DNA of 64,000 nt, from NCBI RefSeq assembly GCF_040054535.1, contig NC_090796.1, forward strand, positions 13,109,501 through 13,173,500, read 5' to 3'. Positions 51,312 through 64,000 of this stretch are shown piece by piece; positions within the stretch are counted from its first letter, which is position 1, and every line of letters begins with the position of its first letter. The position numbers and the translations under genes were made by a program. The notes beneath the pieces were generated by a model that did not search any database, was not told the DNA's origin, and saw nothing but the letters and a program-made list of their open reading frames with translations. This DNA is from Antennarius striatus (Eukaryota > Chordata > Actinopteri > Lophiiformes > Antennariidae).

Positions 51312-54300
51312 AAACTGCTTTCTGTGACCTTAATCAGAGGCGACGTTCACTCCCTATAAATAGAAATGCCACAGGGGAGACTTTTTATTTTTTTCTTCTA
51401 GTCTATTTTATCCAGAGGTTTTCTCTCCTCTGCCCACCCCCTCTTTAATGCCCGTTCAGATTTACAGTCTCAAAAGACGATTTTCATCCTTGCTCTCGCT
51501 GAAAACTGTCTGACAGTAATTGCATGACCCATTAAAAGCAGGTTTTACAGAAAGAAAGATGCTCCTGCGAGTAAAAATAAAGATATTTCTGGCCATTCAT
51601 GGACATCTACAGTGTTTAAAAAGCAGGAGTAATAGTAACTAATCACTCAGGTCTTTACTTCAGTACACTTTTAGTGCCACTTTATTCTGCGCTACTAGGC
51701 AATCATGCTACGTTAAGCTTTTTTTATATATAAAGCACTATAAACAAATACTTTATAAATGGAATTTACTCCTAAATAAGATGATTCAAATGGCAAAATA
51801 CCACATAATAATCAAAACAACTCACCCTATTTCTGATTCCATATTTTATTTTCTTTCATCATAACTTCTACTGTAGCTGAACAAAAACTTTGTGCAAACG
51901 CCGGGTAGGCGAGCGTGTCCCTTTTTCATCTGGGATGAAAACAAACACATGCTTGCCATACCACCAGAAGCATCATTCAATATGGATGACAGCCTTACCA
52001 GAAAGGCAGCGCCACCCATCAATACCCTTAGCAACCCCGAGAACACGCGGCGATGCCATTTACTCGGATTGAAATATGCATGCCCCATGTTGCAGGGCTC
52101 CCACAGTGCATGCTCTTTTTTTTTTTTTTAGGAAAACGCGGGAGCGACAGGGATGAGATGAAGCCATTGATTCAGTTCTCCACCCGCCCCTCCCTCCCCT
52201 GCTGGGACACTGACACTGTTCAACCCGATAATAATGTGCCTAATCATGGGGACTGCGTTTCATTTTGGAGGGAAGGAGGAAGTGTTACTGTACGGAAGGT
52301 GGCTCACTAAAAATAGAATCAAACAAGAATCGGATAAATTAATTATGAGCTCTGGATACCCCACAGGGTCTTTGAACTAGCTGAGAAAGCCAAGGGCAGG
52401 GCTGGCGACGAGAGAAGGTGTCCCCTCAAAGCCGATGTGCTGTCACTGAAATGAGGCTCATGGAGGAATACTGCCAGGCTATTTAAGGCCCATCTGTCAA
52501 ACGCAGTAGAAATCATATATGCAGCGTTCAACTCAAGATGGTGTCGAGTAGTGAAGCAGTCAATTATACGATTGTCTGTGGCAGCGGGGAAAGGATGTCT
52601 GTTCAAAGCATCTCTGCATATTCAAATCTACAGAAATATGTAATTTTATTAACAGTTAAAAAGAACAACAGGTATCAATTTGAGTGATTTTTATTTAATG
52701 TAATTGAAAGTTTCCTTCATTAGACACCTTTGGTGATGTCGTAACTTTTAATTGGTGGTTACAGAAACACAATCAACAATGCAAACAGGAAACCAGTTCA
52801 ACCAGGAAGCTCGGGGCCACCACCCCCGGGTCTTTTCCCCTCTTTCCTCCTTCACTCATCTGTTCAGCCGCCTTCTGGTGTGCAAAAAAACATCCACTTC
52901 ACTAATGTAGATACAAGTAAAGCCACAAGAGGAAGTACAAACTCAAAGAAACAGTGTGAATTCTTTGAACCTCTGGTGTAGTGAAAGGTGCTCTGATGGC
53001 TGTCTTCATTTGCAGCCTTCCATATCAGAGCCGAGCTCAGAGCGAACGTGTTAAAAATGCAGCAGGGACTTTGACTGACAGGTGTTGGAAGAGTGGTTTC
53101 ATTTTTGCTTTTTTGTCCTGTGGAGAACACAGCGTGGGATTTGCTGCAATTCAGTCAAGAGGAAAACAATGAATCCACTGATTTCAGCGCTCTGCTTCAA
53201 AGTGAAGTAAACCTCAAATGCAATACTCCAAAAACCAAAACCCACAATCCACAAAAAAACATTGCTGAATTTAGTTGAAGGTGTTACACTGAACTCAAGA
53301 TGAGACACCTCTTAATGATGAACAGCATTTGTGAATGAGCTGTCTGCAGAGCGGAACTATTAGCCATTTCACAAAAACGACTTCCCCTGATCTATCACAG
53401 GACCTGTGAATATTCATAGATTGTTCTCGCTTTGCATTATTAACACACTCATTCCACCCAATGCTGAGATTTATGAATGCTCTGTGGCATCCGGAGTATA
53501 AAACCATTAGAATTTTCCGGTTGCCACGGTAGTGCTTCATAAATTGAGAGAACGTTCCAGAAAAGCAATCATAAATAAAACACCTCTCAACTTCAGAGAC
53601 AGGCCTGATTAGCTTTCACTTCAGTGCAATTTAGCGGCGCGCTGCTGGGTATTAAGCCATGACTAAATCTGAAAAATCCTAATTAATTACCGAGGGCTTT
53701 CTGAGCATTTTGTGCCGGCTTTATGTTAGTTTTTTGTTTTATTTTCCACTCTACAAGGACATTGAGCCCTGATGTTCTCAGTGCTTGTGTATGCATGTGT
53801 GTGTGTGTTGTGTTTTATTATCTCTTTATGCATGAGTGCAGTTGGGGAGAGAGGAGGGGAGGATGAAGGAGAAGATGTTGAGAAGAAATGACGGTGTGCG
53901 TAGTCGATGCCGCTTAACGTTGACCCTAGCCAAGAGAAACCCTGACCAGGTGAGAAAGCGCACCGTTACAGGATCTAGACAGATCAAACAGGTCATTCGA
54001 TTCTGTATTATTTACTCCAATCACATAGACATGATCTTACACAATATTCTTCCAGTTATTCGTGAAACTTCATGAAAAGGGAACGCCTGTTTGTCATGTG
54101 GAACATGTTTTGGAGCAAACCATAAAAAAAGTCCAGCTGTCTGGTGACAAAATATTGCAGTTTAAAGCCAAACTGCACACTAAAAAAGTGATAAATGGGC
54201 TATGCAGTGGCAGAAAGCTGATTTGTATTCCATCAGCGCTCACGGATTTTACAGTTTGGTCTGAGATTTGTGAGCAGCGTGCTCAGATACTTCTTTCGTT

Positions 54301-57300
54301 CTGTCTTTCATTCATTTTTCCTGTTGATTTTTTTTTCTTTGTTCCTGTTTGTTTGTTTATCACGGTTGGCTCATTTTTAGGTCTGTTTCAGATCGATAAT
54401 CCACATCTCAGAGACTAAAATGACGGTTAATGTGTACAGAAACACACAAGGGCCAAAAAAGACTACTTACTACCTGTCTGTCTATCTGTCAGAATGTTCT
54501 ACTGATACATTCAAGTTTTACGCCTCATATTTAGAGTTGACTTTCAATCTGATTTTATATTTTTCATTGAAAGGTGATTTTAAAATGACTCTGAAGGTCG
54601 GTCGTCGTCTATGCAGTTTCCAAACTAACAGAGAAGTCACATGATGCATGTGTTGTGAATTTTGTTTGCAGGGTTCAAGAGGTTGGGAGGGGGACGAGGG
54701 GGACATGTCATCTTCAGTGGTCTGCCTTTGATCACCATCCTCACTCCAACCTCTTGTTCTTCAAAGGTTTTTTCATATTTCACTATGCGATCCAATCGGG
54801 CTCTGGATCCGCTCGAAACAGACTGACTTTATTCATTCTAAATAATGTAATATAAAACAGATCAATTCAAAGCCATGTCCTCTCTGTATAAAACAACAAA
54901 AGAGCAGAACTTTCCAAATAAAGTAGGACTTTCCAATTCTTAAGTGTGTCGAATATTAAAATATAATTTAAATGATACTTTTCAAATAAAGCACTTCAAG
55001 TTCTCCGTTCGGTTGTCATCAAACCAAATTCACCCCCCCCCCCCGTGTTATTACCGAGGCTCACTGGCAGCTGCTGCCTGAGGGCACACGAGTCCGGAAA
55101 ATAATGAAACGGGATGTTCCCACTTTGAACGCTGAACAGTTGCTGGAGTCAAAAAACTTTTTGAAGGGGTTCAAGAGGAGCTGTGAAGATTTAATTAATT
55201 ACAAAAATATTTATAGCGGCCCTATCTCTTCCTCTGAGTAAAATAGCATAGCACGGTCCAGCTTTCTGTCTTTCTTTGTGTCTTTCAATATCTGCTGCAG
55301 GAAGTCAAACACCTGCAGGAAAGAGAGGGATGGATATTCCAGCTCTGATGATCTAGTTCCACTCTGTTCCAGGATTTAAATGCACGTTCCTTCCTGTAAT
55401 GAAGGAATGATCTGGGAGGACACACCGTCCTGGATCCCCTGCACCAATAAAAGGGGTGGGGGATGTTTATTCAGGGGCTGGCTTCTTGTGCCTGACCTCT
55501 AAGTTAACGTTTTCTTCAGGGAGTTTGCCCCCATACTTTATGGATCATCAGACCCACAACTCATTATTTTAATAATTCATAGGTGATAGCATGTAAATCT
55601 TGAGCGATGTAAGTCACCCCTGGATGCATCTGTTGCTGCGATGAATAATGTAGACTGCATCATGATCCCAGGACACCGGACACCCCCCCCCCACACTGCC
55701 GTCCCCTCCCTGTCCTCTTTTCATGTGATGTCTTTCATCCATTCCTTCTCTTTACTCCGACTTAAAGTATCTCTTCTGCCTTTCTTCACTCTATGTCTCC
55801 ACTTTTCATTTGCCTCTCTCCCACTATCACCATCCATTTCAACAACTATTGCTGTCTTCCTATTATTCTTGCCCCCCCCCCTCCCCTTTACTCTTCTGAA
55901 CCCTTTTATTTCACCCCCCCTCTTTGTTACACTGAAAGCATTAAGAAATTATTCACAGTGATATTTTTCCCCTCTCTGGGCTGGAGCTGAGTGCTTGACT
56001 GATTCGTGAGGAGCACCAAGGTCAGCCTCAGTGAATACTGCTGTGAGTACATGTAACCCCCCCCCCATTACCTCCCATATACATCCACGTTAAAAAAAAA
56101 AAGCTGGCCTCCATTGCCTGGAGAAAGCACTCCAGGCCAGTGTCCGATTGTTATGGAAGAGCGTAAAATAATGTCAGGAAACAATTTTGATGTTGGAGTT
56201 CTGAAGGAGAAACATCAGAATTCCTCGTCTGGATGAACATCATCATCATCATCAAGTTACAAATGAATCTGACTGCATCTCTTCCAGACTTGCTTCTAAT
56301 GTGACCCACTTACAAAAGACCCAGTTTTTGGCTACGATCAAACAAAGCAGGAAAGTCTATGCAGCATCTGGGACAGGTTGGTGGATGAGCTAAAGAAGAT
56401 CCGGTGGTGATGATGAACAGTTAAAACAAGAATAGAAGCTTTCTTTTATTTTTCTGAACATTAGAAATTTCGAAATAATGATCAGAAATGAACAATAATT
56501 TCAAATATCATGAATCGTTGATCGATTATTAGCTATAAAGAATCTTGATGAAAACTTAATTTCCTTCAACAATTCTCTGGAGCTTTTAAACCACGAGAGG
56601 GCATACGTCATCTTTTCAGCTCAAGTGGAGCAACGAAGGGAGAAGAGGTCGGTGAGAAATGGTGAGGCGAGACGAGGAGGGCAAAACCATTCCAAAACAC
56701 CGGCCGGAATGGGAGCGTTACGCTGGAAAAAGAGGACAATGATTAATGATAATATTGTGACACCATCCTAAAATAGAGCCCCAGTACATCAATGTTGCAC
56801 CCCTCGAAAAAGTCAGTGCGAATTGAAAGTGGAACACCGTCCTCCGTTGCCCTAGCTGTGGGGAGAGGCTGTGGTGAGGTGTGTGCAGAGGCGATGGAAT
56901 GGAGGCTTTGCTGTTTGGTAGGAAAGGACATGATTTCTGATGGACACTGTGAGGTTTGAGCCATTTATACAATTAACATAATTAATGTAGCGCTGCACTG
57001 GTGTGAATGAAAGCTGGGCGCAATAACTTGGCTTTAATGCAGTTTCTCTGCTTTGATCCTAAGATTAACTGACTCACAGTTGTGCACTGGAAAAGAAAAT
57101 ATTACCCTTCCAGATGATTGATTGGGCTGATCTCACAGCCATGTTTTCAATATTGTGGAAAAGATGTCATCAGCGGCAGAATGTCTTTTCTCCTTGTTAC
57201 TTCTGTGTGTAATTACCTCAACTGAATTGAATATTGTCTGGACTATTACAATCAATAAATTCTGCACGGCCTTTCCAACTGATAATCTGTACTTTCGATG

Positions 57301-59410
57301 CAGCATGGGGCGGAATAAGAATTGTGGCGCTTGAGACCCACAATGCATCTGCCTTAAAGGAGCCATATGTTCCATCATAAATGTATGTGTCTCACCGCCG
57401 CTATGACACTTACTGCAACCGCACAGCACTCACCCTAACCCCTATGGGAAGGTGGATGGAGAGGAAGGAGGGGAGGGAATATATATATGCATACACATAT
57501 GCATGTATGCATTGATCTGATGTGAGGTTGGGGGGGTTGGAGGACGCAACGGGCTTTTAAAAACGGACTGACCTAAACATGAGGCATGCCGGAGAGACGA
57601 TTATCTGACAATGAGATGAGGAGTGGCCTGTGGCCTCTCCGCCTGGCATACATCTTGCGGACAGGCCGTGGCCCTCCTGCTTGCATTTACGGTCCCATTA
57701 GGGAATCAGCCCTCAGTCATATTTCTTAGATACGGGCTGAGCTGATCAATAAAACAAGATGGACTTGCTGCCAGCAGGCTACTTGTGTCTGAGTGGGGCC
57801 ATCACATCCCTCCTCGTCCGTTCTGGAGCGACCGCTGGGAGAGCATCGTCTCAGCACTTTGCTTTGGGGTGAGGAGGGTGAAGCGCGCCGGTGATGAGTC
57901 ACTTCCACAAGTTGTTTAGTGCAAGACCGCGGGGCATTATATCTCATTGCTCATTAAGCCTGCTGTCTGCCCATCTGCTCTGCTTGTTTGCATGGAAATG
58001 ATTATCTCTGGGACCCACCGTGTTCCCCGCTCCTCAATCGGTTATCACAGTGTCAAAGGAAAGAAATGAAGCATGCAACAAGGGATCAGAGGTGTAATCA
58101 TCTGTCAATTGGACAAGTGCATCGTTTATTCTATTCCATATTGGTTTTGGTTGACTGAAGAAAGACAGAGAGAGAGAGTGAGCACTTTCCTCAGGCTGAC
58201 ATTGGAAAGTTAGCTCCACGGAGAGCAAAGCGCCGAGAGAGGCAGAGATTCGGCTTCCAAGAAATATGTGTGGGCCTACAGAATTGCGTGCACTCAATAA
58301 AAATTCCACATGTGCAGCTGCACTCTGCACTACAATCGCAATCTGCTCAGTCTCACTTTATGTCATTTGCACATTTCCTCAGAGATTAGCAATTTGTTTA
58401 AGCGGATCTCTGGAGGAGAGCGGGAGGGGGGGGGACAAACATTCTGAGCCGTCCTTGTTAGAAGTAGGAAAGACCTAAATCTGATAATCTTTAAACAAAC
58501 ACACAACTTCCAATGATCATGGCGTGTTCATTAAAGCGGGATCATTTAAACTTTAACAGCAGATGTCTGTGTCCATTGTCCAAAATGAATGAGTGCAGAG
58601 AAATATGCTCTACTGGGAAACTGACAATTATCAACCGGCCAATTGCGTGTTTCTGCATCAAGTCCTGTAAGAACTGTTATCATATTGAAGCATATTAGCT
58701 GTTCAACAGACTATTTATCTTCGTTCTACATTTGACTCCCACAGCAGACTCGGTGTAGGTCACAGGGAGGTTGGCAGCCAGTGTGTGATGTTCAGTCATC
58801 TGCAACAGGGTACAGCGTCTCAGCCCGTGGCCTCTCCGTGACGCTTCTCTGCCTCGCTGATCTTTGCCTCCAGACATTCATCTCCACTTTACTTTGTGTG
58901 TAATTTCCCATAGGAACGAGTAGAACATCAACAATTACACAGTGCGACTGAGGAGACAGGTGGCGGTGACTGCGGTTTGACGAAGAATGGAACCCGAAGC
59001 CGAAAAAACACTGGACAAGAACATCGGTGGGATTCCAAAATTAATTATTTTTCCACATTAATATTGCGGAGATGACATGTAGCAGGGCTCACTTGGGAGT
59101 TCCAGACTAAATATAGTTCTTTATATTTAATCGATAATCTCACAATGTCTGTCCGTAGACGATCTTTTAGTTTAAGCACTCTTTAGTCTTCAATGTGGAT
59201 CTGAGGAGAAACAGCTTGATAAGAACTGTATCTGATGTATTGCAGTCGAAGCTGGCAAAGAGCTGCTGCTATTATTTTTACGACTATATCAAATGTGCTG
59301 TTGGCCATGTAAGGGAGACAGTATGTTCCCAGGAAATCCTCTTTCTCTGGCTGCATTTCAGAAGATTTTGAAACGCACTGTTATGTCCTATTTCCAGTTG
59401 AGGCTGATAC

Positions 59411-59445
59411 ACGCACGCACACACACACACACACGCACACACAAC
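59411..59445 (+). repeat. Short CA microsatellite
   Basis: Imperfect CA tract with CG interruptions, about 35 bases. Confidence 0.85.
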
Positions 59446-62400
59446 AATAATCCCGTGGACAGCTCCGTGATTCGTGTCGGTTTAATCAAGAATTAATGCA
59501 ACTTCTGTGCTACAATTCTGACTGAATAAAATATTAGTCTCAACTAGATCGAGTACAAGAAGAAAGTAGACAAGTGGGAAAAAAAAAGGAGTCGTGATTC
59601 GTAGCTTGTGATCGTGTCACGTCAGTCAAACAGATTTGTCAGTCACCCAAAAAACAGGCTATTTCAGAAACAATCTTCAAACCACAAAGCCGATGTTCTT
59701 GTGAGGCTACAGGATTCTTACTTTGCTGAGGGTGGGAACAATTGGTACAAATAGATTTAGAGGCAGTCCTTCAGTGGAAAAGAGAGGTTTCCTACATTAT
59801 AATTCATTTCTAAAAAAAAAAAAGAGTAAAGTACGGACAAACAAGTATAATGACCAACATGACTCATGTCATAAAATAATTTACACTGACAATATGTCTC
59901 TACAGACATGTAACAAGGCCACAAATACAGGGAATCAGTTACCTGTTGGTTATTTATGGGGTGCATCAATTTACTTAGCAGGGGATGTCACAACTGTGAA
60001 ATATTAGGTAGATGATTAACTATTCAATGATCTCCTTCAGTTCATTTAATCCCACATTAATAACTGTGTAACAACACAAATACCTCATAAATATTTGTTT
60101 TAGCATTTTTGACTCAAATGACTACAAATTTGATAAATTGCCTCAGTTCTCTTCCTCCGTTTGGCTTTAAATCAAATGTGCCCTCACGCGTGGTATCACG
60201 TTTGGTTTTGTTACTAAATGATCCACGCTGTTTGGGTCAGTGGATGCAGTTTAACACCTCGACAGATTAAGAGCCAGTGGCGCTGAAGGCTAATTTAATC
60301 CCTCGCTCATAGCAGAATAAACACAACCAGATGATATCATTAAAAAAAAAACCTCAGCAGTCGAACATCAAACGTTTGAGAATGATGGTGACATCGTGAT
60401 GGATACACAACATTTGTATTTCATTTAGCTGTTTTTACACAGATGCGGTGCACCGGCAGAGTCAGCCAACTTGTGTTCTTTGAATTGGCTGTAACAAAAA
60501 CAAAGCATTTTTTGCTGTATTGTTGGCAGTTATGTGTTCGCTTACAGGTTCTGCAAAATACCATTGTTGACAACACTATTACCCACAAGTGTTAGCATTT
60601 ATGTGAGAATAATTTATTTCTTCTGTCCTCCTCAGTGCCAAACTGCAACTCCCTTCTCTTGCAGTCATTGTTATTTTCCGGTAGCAATTGGTAAATACAG
60701 CACAAAGAAATTTCTGGCTATATTATAAAGTTTATAATAAAGCCCATCGGGCCAGATGTGGCCAGCGGGCCATGGTATTCCCACCTCTGTAATAAGCTGT
60801 TACCACTTTCAGTTAAAGACACATCCACAACCTTGAGTATAAAGGTTAATTCACTTGTCGTGGGGGAAAACCACCTCCACGACTTTGTAATTATAAAGAA
60901 TCTGGGTCGATCTGAGAAAAGTATGTTATTTGTACTCTGGGAAGTGTGGGATCCATTGTTTTCGCAGCTCAACCCATTGCTGCTTCTGAAAAGTGAGGGA
61001 TTGCTGAAGTAACCCCTTTAATTAAAAGATAATAACAAGGAGATTAATTGATAAAAAAAATAAGCATCGCATGCAGCCCTGCTGGATGGATAACTACTGC
61101 TCTTCTGTTTTCATTCCATCCTAATTCGCTCTCCTCTTTCATTTCAGGATTTCTCTATGCAGTCGTTCCTTCCTCTCCTCTGTCACCCCCGTCCTCTCAT
61201 CCCTATTATGTTCATGTGTTATTGGAGTCGCCATCTTTCACATTAAAAGGCTTTTAACCCAGACTGCTGACAGTAGCGATGACCAGGCCCGGCAGGCGGC
61301 TCTTTTTTCACCACGCTGTGCATAAAAGCATTCCAAATGCTAATCTGCTCATGCAAAACGAGAGTGTGATTTGGTGTGAATGTGCAATTAGATGCACAAT
61401 CCTGAGGTCATCAGAGAAACCGAGAGTCCAAAACACTGGAGATGCACATAGTCTCCAACACACAGGAAGTCAGGCGTGGCTTGGACCAGACTATCCTCAT
61501 GAAGTCAGTTTTATCAGCTTACCCTGACAGAACCATGGATGCTGCACTCTAACACACCTGCAAAAAAAAAATAAAAATTCAAATAGCCGAGAAACAGCAT
61601 TGTGCAAGGGCAAAATTAATGCACTCCCTGTCTGGGCTTAAACAGGGTAATGTCATCACTTCTCAACCCGCAGCTGCTTTTTATAGCATAAATTGCTGTT
61701 TCTAGATTGAACCTTGAAAAAATCTCCATAAATCAATATTGAAGGTTTTCAGAGCTGGAAATCTGCATTCAACCAGTTATCTCCTGCTTTCCCAACCAGA
61801 TCTTACAAACCGGTTGCGAAGGCTGTGTTGGAACAACAAATGCATCACAGCAACGTGACAAGGTTGTCCCATTAAGGTTTCTGAAAATCCAGCCCACAAA
61901 CGCGACCCTCTTCTCTCTGTCCCACCTTGACCTGAGACTCCATTTCTGTTACTATGGCTGCAGCTTGCACAAATTAAACTGCTTTGATTTCAATATAGTA
62001 CATCTATTAACTTTTATTACTGTACTAATTCATTCAATGATCAACGCAAGCTATCGAGGAAAGTGATCCGACATGGAATAGATTCTGAACCAGCAGCGCA
62101 AACACACACATCGAGCGCTAGAGAAAAATATGTTTGAAGGCTGGTTTAAAGCGAGGCATTTTTTTAAAGAATGGAATGAGCTTTTAATAATCACAACCTG
62201 AAGGGTTTACATCAAGGCCAGGGAAGAAAGTAACTGTTCAGAGTTCAAGCTGGCCTCGTCTTGGTATGGATTCTGAGTGGAGCTCTTTGATGGGGTTTGC
62301 ATTTTTTAAGATGTTCCCTATCAAAGAGCTTCTGAATTCATCCCAAGGTTTTAGTTTGCTGCTGTATAAAATATTAGCCCAGAAGAGTTAACCAGCTGAG

Positions 62401-64000
62401 TTTCTTAAAGAGGCAGGTGGTGAGCGGCATATGAATATATACATGGAAGCACACGTGTGTGCGCCCCGGTCCCCAGCTCCACCTCCATTATGCATTTCTC
62501 ATTCCTCCTTTCTGCTGCTGTCCTCGCGCGTCTTCGTCCGGCATTCTCCTCAAGCTGTTGCTTTGATTTTAGCTTCATAAAAAATCTGTGCGAATGCCAC
62601 AAAAAGCGGTAATCTGCCCCACTGCAAGGGGCTGGTTCAGATCTCCCTCCCCTCTTATCTCATCACGCTCTTTAATCTTCCCACCCCGACAGAATACAAG
62701 AGCAACAAGTTGTCGCTCTTCTTCCCTCCTTTCTTTTTGATACCGTGGTGAAGTTGGATGAAATGATTTTCGCATATATCTGACTGCAGCTTTGATAAGG
62801 TTTCTTCCAGGTTTCCTAACATTTATGTTCAATTGTGGGGTTTTTTGTCCTCTGTTCACCCGGTTTATTTCAGAAGGAAGCTGTTAGGGGCACAAATTAC
62901 ATTTATAACCATAATAAGAGAGCGATGGAACAGCATCAGGAAATACGCATTAAAGTAAAATATTATTCTAGATAAGTAAACCAGCCCAAGGACATCTGTT
63001 CTTCACTAAATTTAATTTAGTTTGTCCACTGTTTTCTGTTTGCAGCTTTCTTTTGTGTGTCCTATATACGATATCTTTCTTGATCAATTAGGTGACATCT
63101 TTTATTTCAGTACTTCTGTGACACGGGAGGAAATATTCAGATGGAACCAAAAGTCTTCCTGTTTATTGAGACTAAATCCACATTGTCGTAAGCATCATTT
63201 CGGGCTCATTATCAAACGTCACCTCGTTTCAGTAATCATGCAAAATCGTGTCGACGTGTTCTAAAAGCTCTAAATCAATCTCTTTCATCTTTTGTTGTAT
63301 AATAAGTTGATGTCCTTATTAAATGCTAAAAAAATACTTATATGCTCATATACACAAATATATCGTGTTTCAAATATGCTATCTGCAACATGAGCAAATT
63401 CAGTTAGAAGGTAAAAGGTTCATCCTATTGATTGTCTCAGTTTGGCGTAACTATGTAACCGTTTGCTTATTAGCACAAGATAAACAGTAGCTGATGATAA
63501 TGGGATTGTCATTAGTCTTGCAGCTTTGCAAATGGGCAACATTTTCCCTGAACTTTACAAAATGTAGGCAGGGCATGCAAATTCTGAAGTGCAATTCATT
63601 TTGAAAAAAACTTGCATATCTGCACCAAATTTAATGGTAATCCAGCAACATGGCTGTCCTCAAAGGGCCAGATGTAACTAATAAATGTAACTCAGTGTAA
63701 TGTAAAATAAATTTAACTACTCTTATTGTTAAATAACTTGTTCTAGTTACAAACGTTACAGTTACACAGAAAAAATCTGTTTGCTTGTGTTACAGGATGA
63801 CCAATCAGTGAGCTGTATCCTCTGAGGACCATGAATGATAAAGTGGTTGCTGTCTTCTTTAGCAATGTGCTAATCTGGCCATAAACAAGCCACCTGACTC
63901 ACTATGTTAAGTTCAGAGGGAGTGGTGATATAATCAATGCAATTATCGATTTCTTATATCTTAGTAGTTATTGATCCGATGTGCAGCAAGTGGCATTGAT

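Larger units (their letters stand above)
49180..64000. other. Gene-poor region to the right edge
   Basis: I find no convincing coding exon, RNA gene or recognisable transposase in this 14.8-kb stretch. Small items: a possible 26-base micro-exon at 50678-50703, a CTCF-like motif at 51297-51311, C/G homopolymer runs (about 55029, 55682, 55873, 56058, 58424), a CATCAT tract at 56239-56256 and a CA tract at 59411-59445. Base composition alternates between AT-rich blocks and more balanced ones, as in a regulatory desert. Confidence 0.45.

Noticed and set aside
48000..64000. wnt9b exons expected near wnt3 from mammalian gene order
   Set aside because: Only one CKCHG-type Wnt core exists in the window (wnt3); no second Wnt signature was found.

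Overview
The window is nuclear DNA from a vertebrate, almost certainly a teleost fish. The evidence is split genes with GT-AG introns, fish-type Tc1/mariner relics, long CA/TG microsatellites, and four genes whose proteins match well-known vertebrate families almost residue for residue. There is no bacterial, phage or organellar signal.

Layout. At 1-1755 (+) is the last part of a psmd11 gene (26S proteasome lid subunit Rpn6). At 4046-16716 (+) is a complete nsf gene (SNARE-disassembling AAA+ ATPase). Its 21 coding exons keep phase at every junction and give a 748-residue protein. At 37176-20796 (-) is a complete wnt3 gene in four coding exons. It encodes 355 residues, the same length as human WNT3, and its signal-peptide exon lies about 10 kb upstream of exon 2. 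nsf and wnt3 converge. At 45842-47826 (+) is a complete ormdl3 gene in three coding exons (153 residues). From about 48 kb to the right edge I see no convincing coding exon.

The genes do not form an operon or a shared pathway: proteasome lid, vesicle-fusion ATPase, secreted morphogen, and ER sphingolipid regulator. From general knowledge, the human counterparts of all four lie on chromosome 17, and the adjacent convergent nsf/wnt3 pair is ancestral. The non-coding space is the likely home of wnt3 control DNA. It also holds degenerate transposons, including one inserted in another in nsf intron 4, a short non-autonomous Tc1-like element after ormdl3, several CA/TG arrays in opposite orientation to each other, and two short near-perfect hairpins in wnt3 intron 1.

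I did not find a new biological system. The more useful leads are the unusual nsf C-terminus, the repeat pairs flanking nsf exon 10 and lying upstream of wnt3, a transposon-supplied polyadenylation signal downstream of ormdl3, and the three TGACGT sites in the ormdl3 promoter.
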